Positions 50,503-58,872 of a DNA stretch of 64,000 nt are shown in pieces (the first letter of the stretch is position 1; each line of letters starts with the position of its first letter). A model generated the notes under the pieces. That model saw only the letters and a program-made list of their open reading frames with translations, did no database searches and was not told the origin of the DNA. The stretch covers positions 33,668-97,667 of the forward strand of contig NZ_JAAXPG010000028.1 in assembly GCF_012396365.1 (NCBI RefSeq), given 5' to 3'. Made by a program: the position numbers and the translations under genes. This DNA is from Nocardiopsis alborubida. Lineage in GTDB: Bacteria > Actinomycetota > Actinomycetes > Streptosporangiales > Streptosporangiaceae.

Positions 50503-51333
50503 ATGCAGCCTGGGCATGGGGTGCAGGAGACCGGGGCGCCGGTGAGGTTCGAGGTCGTCTTCCTCGCCCCTGACGGCACCAAGGAACGTCTGCCTCTGGA
50601 GCAAGCGGCCCGATACCCCTTCGAGCGCGTGCCACCGGTCCGTTCCTTCCCGTCGTTCCGAGGCCAGCGCAACAACACGGGCTGGTGGTGGACCGCGACG
50701 ACCGGCTCCCACGTGGGGTTCGAGTCATGGCTGGAACGGGACCTGCTGATCGGCTTCGACTTCGACCCGACCGTCACGGGCATCGCCTCCCAGCCCTTTT
50801 GGCTGCTGTGGCACGAGGACGGACGAGAACGCCGCCACGCGCCCGACTTCTTTCTCCGCCACGGATGCGGAACCGGTTCGGTCATCGACTGCCGCCCGGC
50901 CGACCGGATCGGAGCACGCGATGAGGCGGTGTTCGCCATGGCCGCTCGCGCGTGCTCCTGGTTGGGCTGGCGCTTCGAGGTTCTCCACGCTCCCGACCCT
51001 GTGCGCACGGCGAATCTGCGCTGGTTGTCCGGCTACCGGCACCCCCGGTGCGGGCGTGGGGATCTTGCCCGGACCGCTGTAGGGCTCGCCGCCGATCCTG
51101 TGCCGGTGTGGGAGCTGGCGGCAACCTTGGGTGATCCGCTGGGCACCCTGCCTGTCGTGTTCCACCTGCTCTGGCACACAGAGCTGGAGACGAACCTGTC
51201 CGTGCCGTTGACGGAGAACTCGCTGGTCGCAGCCCGAAATGTGGTAGCTAGCACGGCACACGGCGCCCAGGGCTCAGTACGGGCGGCCCCGGAAGGAGGC
51301 GGCCATGGCAGGGCGCGTCCTGCGGCCGGGTGA
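50503..51333 (+). CDS. tnsA: TnsA-like transposon endonuclease
   Basis: Endonuclease subunit that cuts the 5' strands at transposon ends so that the element moves by cut-and-paste. 276 residues from the ATG at 50503; a TTG at 50410 would add 31 residues. Seen: S-F-P-S-F-R-G-Q, G-F-E-S-W-L-E-R-D (catalytic Glu), D-F-D-P-T-V-T-G-I-A-S-Q-P-F-W-L, R-R-H-A-P-D-F-F (Asp), V-I-D-C-R-P-A-D-R where TnsA usually has a Lys (here Arg). The actinobacterial TnsA-like family has this look. Overlaps tnsB by 29 bases. First gene of a four-gene operon. Confidence 0.85.
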   Translation: MQPGHGVQETGAPVRFEVVFLAPDGTKERLPLEQAARYPFERVPPVRSFPSFRGQRNNTGWWWTATTGSHVGFESWLERDLLIGFDFDPTVTGIASQPFWLLWHEDGRERRHAPDFFLRHGCGTGSVIDCRPADRIGARDEAVFAMAARACSWLGWRFEVLHAPDPVRTANLRWLSGYRHPRCGRGDLARTAVGLAADPVPVWELAATLGDPLGTLPVVFHLLWHTELETNLSVPLTENSLVAARNVVASTAHGAQGSVRAAPEGGGHGRARPAAG

Positions 51334-53329
51334 CCGGATTCTTTTCGATGACGCGGAGTGGACCGTGACGGCGGTGGGTGAGGCGGTGCGTCTGGTCGAT
51401 GGGACGGGTACCTCGCAGGTGGTCCTGTTGTCGTATCTGCTGTCGTCTACGGGCTTTGAGCTGCTCTCAGGCGCGCCGACCCCGGTGGCGCCCCGGTTGG
51501 AGCCGGCCGGGTTGCTGGAGGCCTTGCCCACCGCGGTGGTCGAGGAGGCCCGGGCATGGGAGCGGCACGTCCTGGAGGTCCAGACGGGCCTGCTACCCGG
51601 GGCCCAGCAGCCGCGTGCGGGCTTCGACCCCCAGAGCACAACGCTGGAGCAGCGCGAGGAGGCCAAGGCCGCCGAGCTCACGGCCGCGGGCAGGCGGACG
51701 AGCGCGGTCACGGTCAAACGGCGCCGACTGCGCTACCGCACCCAGGGGCTGTGGGGTCTGGTCGACCACCGGCACACCCGGCCCTCCAGCCCCTATGGGC
51801 GGGTGGACGAACGTGTCGTACAAGCCGCCCGCGAAGCGATCGCCGCGCAGGCCGTGCAGTCGACGGGGACGAAGTCACGGCTACGACGCCAGGTCCAGGA
51901 GGCGGTGATCGCCCGGTTCGGCGAGGGGGCGGTTCCGCTGCCGTCTGCGCGCACGTTCGATCGGCTGGTCGATGCGCTCTCCACCGGGCAGCACATCTTC
52001 GGGTCGGCGACCACGCGGCGCTCCCTGGCCCAGCGCCCGGAAGGGGCCTTCACCCGCACGGTGGCGAACCGGCCGGGCGAGCTGGTGCAGATCGACACGA
52101 CCCCGTTGGACGTGCTGGCGGTGTTCGATGGCGGTGTGACCGGGCGGGTGGAGCTGACCATCGCCTTGGACGTGGCCACCCGCACGATCTGCGCGGCCAT
52201 CGTGCGCCCGCGGGCCACCAAGGCGGTGGACGCTTCCCTGCTCCTGGCGCGGATGCTGGTCCCCGAGCCGATGCGTCCGGGCTGGTCGCAGGCACTGTCG
52301 ATGGCCCATTCCCGTATCCCCCACCCCCGGCTGCTGGAGCTGGACGCGCGCTTGGAGCAGGCGGCGGCCCGGCCGGTCATCGCCCCGGAGGCGGTAGTGA
52401 TCGACCGCGGCCGGGTGTTCATCTCCGAGACGTTCGTGCGGGCGTGCGACCGATTGGGGATCTCGGTGCTGCCCGCCCATCCGCGCACCCCGACCGACAA
52501 GGCGATCGTGGAGCGCACCTTCGGATCCATCAACACCCTGTTCTGCCAACACGTAGCCGGGTACACCGGCCCCTCGACCACCCACCGGGGCCAGGATGTG
52601 CAGGCGCGCACCGCATGGACGGTGGAGCAGATGCAGGAGCTGTTCGACGAGTGGGTGCTGGCCGGATGGCAGGTTCGCCCGCACGAGGGACTGCGCGATC
52701 CCCACCTGCCCGCCACGGTCCTGTCCCCCAACGAGATGTACGCGGCCCTGATCACCGCAGCCGGGTACGTTCCGATCCCGCTGGTGGGCGAGGACTACCT
52801 GGAGCTGCTGCCCGTGCAGTGGCGGCGGATCAACGCCGACGGCATCCACCTGGACCACCGCACCTACGACTGCTCCGACCTCAACCCCCTGCGCCGCCAG
52901 GACTCCGGTATCACGGCCAAGGACGGCCGCTGGGCCGTGCACTACGACCCCTACGACCTGTCCCGGGTTTGGGTCCGCGACACCCGCGCGGGCGGCTGGA
53001 TCACCGTCCCCTGGACCTTGCACCACCTGGCCCGCCAGCCCTTCGCCGACTTCACCTGGCGCGCGGCCCGGCAGATCGTGGCCCAACGCGGCGGCGACGA
53101 CACCGACCAGGCGGCCATCGCCGCCGCGCTGGAGCGACTCCTGACCCGCGCCGGCGAAGGCCCCGCCCGCCAGCGCCGCACCGCGGCCCGGACCCACTCG
53201 GCCCCCTCCCACCTGCCGCACACTGCCGCGCCCGAGCCGTCGGAGTCTGGCCCCGATGAGGAGCAGGAACTCGCTCAGATCATCCCGTTCGGAGTGTTCG
53301 ACCCCACCGCGGAGGAGCCCTACCGGTGA
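51305..53329 (+). CDS. tnsB: TnsB-like DDE transposase (Mu/rve fold)
   Basis: 674 residues, GGAAGGAGG ribosome-binding site. Binds the transposon ends and joins 3' ends to target. DNA-binding region with R-R-L-R-Y-R-T-Q-G-L-W-G-L-V-D (about 145); catalytic core V-Q-I-D-T-T-P-L-D (Asp), V-V-I-D-R-G-R-V-F (Asp), T-P-T-D-K-A-I-V-E-R-T-F-G (Glu); Mu C-terminal barrel with W-A-V-H-Y-D-P-Y-D-L-S-R-V-W. The acidic C-terminal tail ends I-I-P-F-G-V-F-D-P-T-A-E-E, like the hook by which TnsB contacts TnsC (inference). Catalytic triad intact. GTGA overlap with tnsC. Confidence 0.93.
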   Translation: MAGRVLRPGDRILFDDAEWTVTAVGEAVRLVDGTGTSQVVLLSYLLSSTGFELLSGAPTPVAPRLEPAGLLEALPTAVVEEARAWERHVLEVQTGLLPGAQQPRAGFDPQSTTLEQREEAKAAELTAAGRRTSAVTVKRRRLRYRTQGLWGLVDHRHTRPSSPYGRVDERVVQAAREAIAAQAVQSTGTKSRLRRQVQEAVIARFGEGAVPLPSARTFDRLVDALSTGQHIFGSATTRRSLAQRPEGAFTRTVANRPGELVQIDTTPLDVLAVFDGGVTGRVELTIALDVATRTICAAIVRPRATKAVDASLLLARMLVPEPMRPGWSQALSMAHSRIPHPRLLELDARLEQAAARPVIAPEAVVIDRGRVFISETFVRACDRLGISVLPAHPRTPTDKAIVERTFGSINTLFCQHVAGYTGPSTTHRGQDVQARTAWTVEQMQELFDEWVLAGWQVRPHEGLRDPHLPATVLSPNEMYAALITAAGYVPIPLVGEDYLELLPVQWRRINADGIHLDHRTYDCSDLNPLRRQDSGITAKDGRWAVHYDPYDLSRVWVRDTRAGGWITVPWTLHHLARQPFADFTWRAARQIVAQRGGDDTDQAAIAAALERLLTRAGEGPARQRRTAARTHSAPSHLPHTAAPEPSESGPDEEQELAQIIPFGVFDPTAEEPYR

Positions 53330-54390
53330 GCACGGTTTCCGACCCGGCCCGCGAGATGGCCGGGTCGTTGACGGTCAAGTCGAACTGGGCGCGGTTCGTC
53401 GCCGACACCCCGACCCCTCCCGACCTGCTGCCCCCACAGCAGTGGCGGCAGCTCTCCGAGGCGGCCAGAGAGGACTACGACGAGCTGCGGCTGCGCCATC
53501 ACGCACGCCTGGTCACGGTCGCCACGCCCCTGGTCAACGAGATCAGCCGCCTGGGGCGGCGCCTGGTCCTGCTCAACCGCGACCAGTTCTCGGCCCGCCG
53601 CGGACTGGTCGTCTCCGGCCAGGCCGGCACCGGCAAGTCTACCGCGATCACCCAGTTGGGCAAGCACCACGAGATCCGCTCACGGCGACGGCGGGGGGCC
53701 GTGCAGGGCCCCTACCTGCCCGTGGTCTACATCACCGTCCCGCCGGCGGCGACGCCCAAGACCCTCGCCGGGGAGCTGGCCCGATTCGTGGGCCTGCCCA
53801 TCAAGAACCGGGCCAGCCAGGTCGACATCACCAACAGCCTGTGCGACGTGCTCGACCGGCTGGGCACCGACCTGGTCCTGGTGGACGAGATCCACAACAT
53901 CTCCCTGGAGACCCGCGCGGGCGCTGACGCCTCCGACCAGCTCAAGTACCTGGCCGAGCGGATCTCGGCGACCTTCGTCTACGCCGGGATCGACGTCGAG
54001 GCCAAGGGGTTGTTCTCCGGGACCCGCGGGCGCCAGATCGCCGGGCGCTTCGCGAGCATCGAGACACGTCCCTTCGCCAACGGCACCACCATCCAACGCC
54101 AGGAGTGGGGTGCGCTGGTGGCCACGCTCGAACAAGCGCTGTGCCTGCACCGCCTCCCGGAGGGAAGACTCCTGCGCCACGCTGACTACCTGCATCAACG
54201 CAGCGGCGGGATGATCGGCAGTCTCGCGCACCTGATCCGCGAGGCCGCGGTCGAAGCGATCCTGGACGGCACCGAGACCATCACCAAGGCCTCACTGGGG
54301 CGGGTGCGGCTGGACCACGCCGCCGAACACCAAGAGCACACCCGGCCTGCCCTGCGAGGAACCTCCGCCCGTGCGGAGAGCCGACCGTGA
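53326..54390 (+). CDS. tnsC: TnsC/TniB-like AAA+ ATPase
   Basis: 354 residues, GTG start. AAA+ regulator that links the target-selection protein to the transposase. Walker A V-S-G-Q-A-G-T-G-K-S-T (about 93), Walker B D-L-V-L-V-D-E-I-H-N (about 185), sensor segment F-V-Y-A-G-I-D-V (about 220), R-Q-I-A-G-R-F Arg finger region. Size is close to CAST TnsC (about 330-350) and shorter than Tn7 TnsC (about 555). GTGA overlaps on both sides show translational coupling. Confidence 0.92.
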   Translation: MSTVSDPAREMAGSLTVKSNWARFVADTPTPPDLLPPQQWRQLSEAAREDYDELRLRHHARLVTVATPLVNEISRLGRRLVLLNRDQFSARRGLVVSGQAGTGKSTAITQLGKHHEIRSRRRRGAVQGPYLPVVYITVPPAATPKTLAGELARFVGLPIKNRASQVDITNSLCDVLDRLGTDLVLVDEIHNISLETRAGADASDQLKYLAERISATFVYAGIDVEAKGLFSGTRGRQIAGRFASIETRPFANGTTIQRQEWGALVATLEQALCLHRLPEGRLLRHADYLHQRSGGMIGSLAHLIREAAVEAILDGTETITKASLGRVRLDHAAEHQEHTRPALRGTSARAESRP

Positions 54391-55391
54391 GGGCCATGTG
54401 GGAGGTCCCTGCGACGGTGACCTACCCCTTCACCACACCCCCGGTCGCCGCCGAGACCACCTCCTCCTACATCGGCCGGCTGGCCGAGATGAACGGCATG
54501 GACAAGTACCTGGCCCTGACCCACATCGCCCTGTGCGGCACGTATGAATCCATCCGTACCAACGGGTGGCACCACTACGACTTCGCACTCAACCCCCTGG
54601 CCGCCCAGCGTCTGGCCGCGGTCAGCGGCTACCTGCTCGACACGCTCCATCGGACTCTGTCGTTTCGGGATCTGTGGGTGCACTCCAAGCATCGCCGGGA
54701 CGTGCCCATCGCGCAGGGCCACCTCCTGAAGAGGGCGCTGACCCCTCCCTGGAATGTGGTGGCCGCCTGCCCGAGGTGTTCCGCGGCCCGCGGGCTCACC
54801 ACACGCCCGCAGATCGTCCTCGCACCGGGGCGGCTGGTGTGTTCGCGCCATGGGTTCTGGCTGGCGGACCAACCTCAAGACCGTCCGCTCAAGCTGGATG
54901 AGTATCCCGCTCTGAAGGCGGCGGCGCACCGATTCCTGCGCCTAAGGCGCAAGGACGCCGAGCGTGCGGACAAGGCGGCTTTCGCCGCTTACCGACTCTG
55001 GGAGCAGTACCGCTACGGGGCGCATCCGCACCGCTCGGACGTCGTCCAACGAATCTGGCAGCGGCGCGAGAACGCCTGGGGCTGGGTGGTGCGGGATCCA
55101 TCCCTCACGCTTCGCTTTCCCGAGATCGTGGCGCTGACCGAGATGATCTGTTCCCAGTACTGGGTGCAGGCGACCAGCCGACCGTTCACCACGCGCACGA
55201 CCCACCGTCCACGACCGGATCAGCGTGACTTCCTTCTCGAAGTCGGGCGGCGGATCGGCCATCCCCGACCGGACGTCTTCTCCACCAACGCCAGCTCCGT
55301 TTCTTCCTGGCTGAGACGAGTCGGGTCCGGGCCGGTCGGCGAAAAAAAACAGGTAGATTGGCGGACTCTGGTCATGGCCGCGCCGGGATAG
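54387..55391 (+). CDS. tniQ: TniQ-family target-selection protein, short form
   Basis: 334 residues. N-terminal TniQ part: P-V-A-A-E-T-T-S-S-Y-I-G-R-L-A (about 20-34). Zinc-binding A-C-P-R-C-S ... V-C-S-R-H-G-F-W-L (about 128-160; CxxC...CxxH). A helical C-terminal part follows. It lacks the long C-terminal DNA-binding region of TnsD (over 500 residues), like TniQ of CASTs, which docks on Cascade. It is the only target selector in the operon. Whether it recognises Cascade or DNA is not visible from sequence. Confidence 0.88.
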   Translation: MRAMWEVPATVTYPFTTPPVAAETTSSYIGRLAEMNGMDKYLALTHIALCGTYESIRTNGWHHYDFALNPLAAQRLAAVSGYLLDTLHRTLSFRDLWVHSKHRRDVPIAQGHLLKRALTPPWNVVAACPRCSAARGLTTRPQIVLAPGRLVCSRHGFWLADQPQDRPLKLDEYPALKAAAHRFLRLRRKDAERADKAAFAAYRLWEQYRYGAHPHRSDVVQRIWQRRENAWGWVVRDPSLTLRFPEIVALTEMICSQYWVQATSRPFTTRTTHRPRPDQRDFLLEVGRRIGHPRPDVFSTNASSVSSWLRRVGSGPVGEKKQVDWRTLVMAAPG

Positions 55392-55419
55392 ATGGTCCGC
55401 TACTGGTCAAGAACTTCCC

Positions 55420-55613
55420 TCGAATCAATTCCACTGATGCCGGAAATCGGGGTGCCTCTGCCCCTGTGTGTGCAGTTGCAACACGAATGGGAATCCCCGT
55501 CAGCTGCTTCGGTTGGAGCTGAGGCAAATGCGATCAATGTTCAATTGATCACGCGAGTGGTCCTCATTCGACGCCAATGGAATTTCCCTACGGGCGGGCA
55601 ATCGAATATTTCC
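55420..55613 (+). other. AT-rich flank after tniQ with repeated short motifs, candidate transposon end; 55392-56037 has no gene
   Basis: Four similar motifs in one direction: CGAATCAATTCC (55421), CGAATGGGAATCCCC (55484), CCAATGGAATTTCCC (55574), CAATCGAATATTTCC (55599). A palindrome GATCAAT-gttca-ATTGATC lies at 55532-55550. The stretch is clearly less GC-rich than surrounding DNA. Arrays of short, like-oriented sites are what TnsB-bound ends look like, but I could not identify a terminal TGT/ACA or a target duplication. No gene found to 56037. Confidence 0.35.
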
Positions 55614-55944
55614 AAAGTACGTCTGCGGATCGTGCGCGTGAGACCGTTCACGGCCGCGTGGGGCCGGTACGGCCCAGGCAGGTGCAGTGTTGGCAGGCTG
55701 CGGTATTCGCCCTGGGGCTCGGTCGGTGATCGGAGACCGTGCCGTTCTATCTACCGGCCTGGTCAGGGAAAGGGACATCGCGGCTTCCGGGAGTCAACCG
55801 TGGTAGGGCTGGGGCAGGTGGGCCAGCGATGCTTCGGTGGCGGCGCCGGTGCTCAGGGTCTGGAGCATGGGTCTGTGTTGGATGTGGTGTTCGGCGGCCA
55901 GAGCCGTGTGAGTGTAGGAGCCTGCGGCTTCGTTCGGGCGGCGG

Positions 55945-55980
55945 CCGGTGTGCTCCCATCCGGTGACGGGAGCACACCGG
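55945..55980. terminator. 13-bp hairpin between convergent operons
   Basis: CCGGTGTGCTCCC and its perfect complement enclose a 10-base loop. It lies between the tns operon (plus) and the rhodanese gene (minus) and could terminate both. Confidence 0.7.
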
Positions 55981-56037
55981 CACCCTCGGCTCACCCCTGG
56001 CACGGGTATCCCGTTCCGGGACACCCGGCCCTGGCGC

Positions 56038-56619
56038 TCACCGCTGGTTGGCGTTGCGGCTGATCCTGTCCAGGGAGGCCTCGACGTCCACCTTGTTCCG
56101 GGGCTGGTTGTAGGGCAGCTTGGTCAGGGCCATGCCCATGGCGCAGGTGTTGGTGATCGCGGCGAAGGTCAGTCCGGCGCCGATGAATCCGGCGATCCAC
56201 ACCGCGGGCGGCCACCAGATGCTCGCGATCACCGACAACAGGACGATGCTTCCGGCGACCAGGCGTACCTGTCGCTCCAGAGCCCAGCGCTCGGGGCCTG
56301 TGATCACTGGTGCGCCGGCGGTGGTCCAGGCGTTCATGCCGCCTGTCATCACCGCGGTGTCCTCCAGTCCGGCCCTGGTGAGCTTGCCCTGGCACTGTTC
56401 GGCGCGGTTGCCGGACTGGCAGATGAGCACCATCTGCCCTCCGGCGTCCTGGGTGATGCGCTCCAGGTGGCGGTCCACCTGTCCCAGGGGCAGGTTGATC
56501 GCTCCGTCGATGTGCGAGCTCTCATACTCAGCGGGTGTACGCACATCCACGAGCAGAGTGTCGGGGTTGGTCTCGATCAGAGCACGGACAGCGGCGGCAT
56601 CGATGGCCTTCGGCGGCAT
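56038..56619 (-). CDS. Rhodanese with C-terminal DUF2892 membrane part (YgaP-like)
   Basis: 193 residues from the ATG at 56619. Rhodanese domain: L-L-V-D-V-R-T-P-A-E-Y-E-S-S-H-I, active-site L-I-C-Q-S-G-N-R-A (Cys about 70). Two hydrophobic segments (L-V-A-G-S-I-V-L-L-S-V-I-A-S-I-W-W; A-V-W-I-A-G-F-I-G-A-G-L-T-F) form the DUF2892 part. It moves sulfane sulfur at the membrane. Follows the MBL-rhodanese gene in the same direction. Confidence 0.92.
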   Translation of the reverse strand: MPPKAIDAAAVRALIETNPDTLLVDVRTPAEYESSHIDGAINLPLGQVDRHLERITQDAGGQMVLICQSGNRAEQCQGKLTRAGLEDTAVMTGGMNAWTTAGAPVITGPERWALERQVRLVAGSIVLLSVIASIWWPPAVWIAGFIGAGLTFAAITNTCAMGMALTKLPYNQPRNKVDVEASLDRISRNANQR

Positions 56620-56734
56620 GGGTGACTCCTCGTGGGTCTGGTGGGTGCGGGGGTGCCAGCCTGCTGCCGGGCTGGCACCCCCAGGGAAACCCTGTGGACA
56701 GGGCCTTGCGGGAGGGGGGAAGGAACCCTTCAGG

Positions 56735-58111
56735 TTAAGCGGAGGCGAGCTGGTAGGCGTTGTAGCCGCCGACCAGGTCGGACACCTCCTGGAAGCCGCG
56801 GGCGCGCAGGTAGCTCGCCGCGACACTGGAACGGTAACCACCGGCGCAGTGCACGACCACGGGACGGTCGGTGGCCAGTTCCTCCATCCGCTCGGGCAGG
56901 TTGGCCAGCGGGATGTGCACCGCTCCCTTGATGGCGCCGCCTTCGCGTTCGGCGCTGCCCCGTACGTCCACCACGACCGGGGCCGCCCGGTCGTCCCGCA
57001 GGGCGTTGTTCAGCTCGCCGACGCTGACGCGCGGGGCCCGGACGGTCTCCTGGGGAACCTGGGCCATGGCCGACTCGGGCCGGGGCAGGAAGCCGGCGAT
57101 GTCGTCCAGTCCCACCCGGGCCAGACGGGTGACCGTCTCACGTTCCCTGCCGGGGTCGGTGACGACCAGGATCGAGCTGCCGGGTTCGACCATCATTCCG
57201 GCGGTCTCGGCGAAGCGGCCCTCGGTGCCGATGTTGAGGGCGCCGCGCAGGTGTCCGGCGCTGAAGGCCTGCTGGTCACGGGCGTCGACCACGACCGCGC
57301 CCTGGGCGCGCAGGACCATGAACGTGTCCAGTTCCAGCGGCCGGACCAGGGCGTCGATGTCGACGGGGTCGCGCTGTTGCCTGTTACGGGCCGCGTCGTA
57401 GGAGAAGTAGTTCGGGATGGCCTCCTGGCCCTCACGGACCAGTTCGACGAAGGCCTCCTCGCTCATCGGCTGGCACGCGTAGTTGTCGCGGCGCTGCTCA
57501 CCGATGGTGGACTGCGTCTCGGTCGAGATGTTCTTGCCGCAGGCCGACCCCGCACCGTGGCCCGGGAAGAGGCGGGTGGGGTCGGGCAGGGCCATGAGCT
57601 TGTTGTGCACCGAGTCGTAGAGCATCGGGGCGAGCTTGTCCGGGGTGTGCCCGAAGGAGGCGGCCAGGTCGGGGCGGCCCACGTCACCGATGAAGAGCGC
57701 GTCGCCGGTCAGGACACCGTAGGGGACCGTGTGGTCGGGCTTTTCGTAGACGAGCACACTGATGGACTCCGGGGTGTGGCCGGGGGTGTGCATGATCTCC
57801 AGGGTGACCTCGCCCAGGCTGATGCGTTCTCCCTCGGCCAGACGGCGGATGGGGAACTGGGTCTCGGCCGTGTCGCCGTAGCCGATCCAGGCGCCGGTGC
57901 GCTCGGCGATCTCGAAGTGCCCGGAGATGAAGTCGGCGTGCAGGTGGGTGTTGATGACCCCCTCGACCGTCAGGCCCCGGTCGCGCACGTCGTCGAGGTA
58001 CTCGTCGACGTCGATGCGCGGGTCGATGATCACGGCCTTGCCGGTGCTCTCGTCGGCGACCAGGTAGGAGGCCTGGGAGAGGCAGTCGAGGTAGTACTGG
58101 GTGAAGATCAC
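56735..58111 (-). CDS. MBL-fold persulfide dioxygenase-like protein with two rhodanese domains
   Basis: 458 residues. MBL metal site N-T-H-L-H-A-D-F-I-S-G-H (about 53-64), T-P-G-H-T-P-E-S (about 110), G-D-V-G-R-P-D-L and F-P-G-H-G-A-G-S-A-C-G as in ETHE1-like proteins. First rhodanese domain has V-T-D-P-G in place of the Cys loop (inactive); the second has V-V-H-C-A-G-G-Y-R-S-S (Cys present). Oxidises glutathione- or low-molecular-weight persulfide to sulfite. Start lies 20-60 bases from CstR-like palindromes. Confidence 0.92.
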   Translation of the reverse strand: MIFTQYYLDCLSQASYLVADESTGKAVIIDPRIDVDEYLDDVRDRGLTVEGVINTHLHADFISGHFEIAERTGAWIGYGDTAETQFPIRRLAEGERISLGEVTLEIMHTPGHTPESISVLVYEKPDHTVPYGVLTGDALFIGDVGRPDLAASFGHTPDKLAPMLYDSVHNKLMALPDPTRLFPGHGAGSACGKNISTETQSTIGEQRRDNYACQPMSEEAFVELVREGQEAIPNYFSYDAARNRQQRDPVDIDALVRPLELDTFMVLRAQGAVVVDARDQQAFSAGHLRGALNIGTEGRFAETAGMMVEPGSSILVVTDPGRERETVTRLARVGLDDIAGFLPRPESAMAQVPQETVRAPRVSVGELNNALRDDRAAPVVVDVRGSAEREGGAIKGAVHIPLANLPERMEELATDRPVVVHCAGGYRSSVAASYLRARGFQEVSDLVGGYNAYQLASA

Positions 58112-58130
58112 GGTTCGCTCCTTGTCTAGG

Positions 58131-58175
58131 ACACCCCCGGGGGTACCCAGAGAGTCTAGATACCCCGGCGTGTAC
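58131..58175. promoter_or_regulatory. Two CstR/CsoR-type operator-like sites
   Basis: ACACCCCCGGGGGTACC (58131-58147) and GATACCCCGGCGTGTAC (58159-58175) fit the A/T-C4-5-G4-5-A/T operators of CsoR/CstR regulators. They overlap the promoter region of the MBL-rhodanese gene, so persulfide-dependent derepression by CstR is likely. Confidence 0.65.
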
Positions 58176-58872
58176 GGCGAAAACAGAGTCCCCTGCGCCC
58201 CGGAATCGGGGCGGGGAGCCTTTCGAGTGGGTCATTCGAGTGTGCGGGAAGGTTTTCCCAGCTGCGCGGCCATCGAGCCGTCATCGTCCAGTTGACTCTG
58301 CGCCTGCAGGACCCAGGCCACAGCCTTAACGCTCACGTGAGGCCGACGTTTCCACTCGTCATCGCCTCGCTCCGCCACAACATACCCCCCGGCGTACCTA
58401 TTCCCGACCGTGGGCTCGCTCGGCACGTGCAGGGGCGCTATCCCTCCAGATGTTCCTTCTGCCCGCACGGTTCACCGGGGACAGGCCCGGGCCAACGAGT
58501 GGAGGATGCCACGCGGGGAGTGCTCCGGCCGCGCCAGGCCCGCTTGCTTCGTTGGCAGGAGGCTGGTGTTTGCGTCCTTGGCCGCCGGGTAGCGGTCTCC
58601 GCGCTTGATGTGGATCGGAGAGGGAGAGGGCGCACCCAGGAGTCCCGTGTTTTCGGGCCGATACACCGGTCGCGAATGTGGGACGGCGTTACCGCCACAG
58701 GCCGGGGTGCGCGTTCTTACGTCCGCAGGTCCTCCGAGGCGAGGATCGATCGGCCTGGTAGCACCGGGACCTTGGCCCTCACCGGACTGGCTGCCCGCCA
58801 CGGAAGCCGCCGCTATGACCGGCGCGACAACAATCCTGGAACGAGACGGACCAGCTGAGGAAGGAATGAGCC
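58176..58872. other. Mostly non-coding stretch with a third CstR-like site and a possible gene remnant
   Basis: CATACCCCCCGGCGTACC at 58381-58398 is another CstR-like palindrome. On the minus strand, 58330-58270 reads R-R-P-H-V-S-V-K-A-V-A-W-V-L, like the start of actinobacterial helix-turn-helix replication-type proteins, but it is broken off. A 58605-58850 frame has no support. I see no intact gene. Confidence 0.45.

Larger units (their letters stand above)
39300..55620. mobile_element. Candidate Tn7-like island carrying type I-E system B (boundaries uncertain)
   Basis: Left part: low-GC hypothetical gene and phage-tail relics (39370-40593). Middle: full cas operon B. Right: array 3 and tnsA-tnsB-tnsC-tniQ. 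The limits are set by composition change and by flanking chromosomal operons (ECF41 locus left, sulfur locus right), not by identified ends. A GGAAACCGGTCGATTG near 39340 resembles the inverse of the 55599 motif, which is weak support. In Tn7 the first tns gene is usually next to an end, so the end could instead lie between array 3 and tnsA. Confidence 0.35.

Noticed and set aside
55488..55500. 13-base identity (TCCCCGTCAGCTG) between array 3 spacer 3 (50229-50260) and the flank of tniQ, as a homing or self-target
   Set aside because: The match covers only spacer positions 5-17; three of the first four seed positions mismatch and the 3' half does not match. Too short to claim a protospacer.
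55794..56024. Minus-strand 76-codon frame after the tns operon as a possible extra transposon gene
   Set aside because: It contains the 55945-55980 hairpin, has no ribosome-binding site and resembles nothing that I know.
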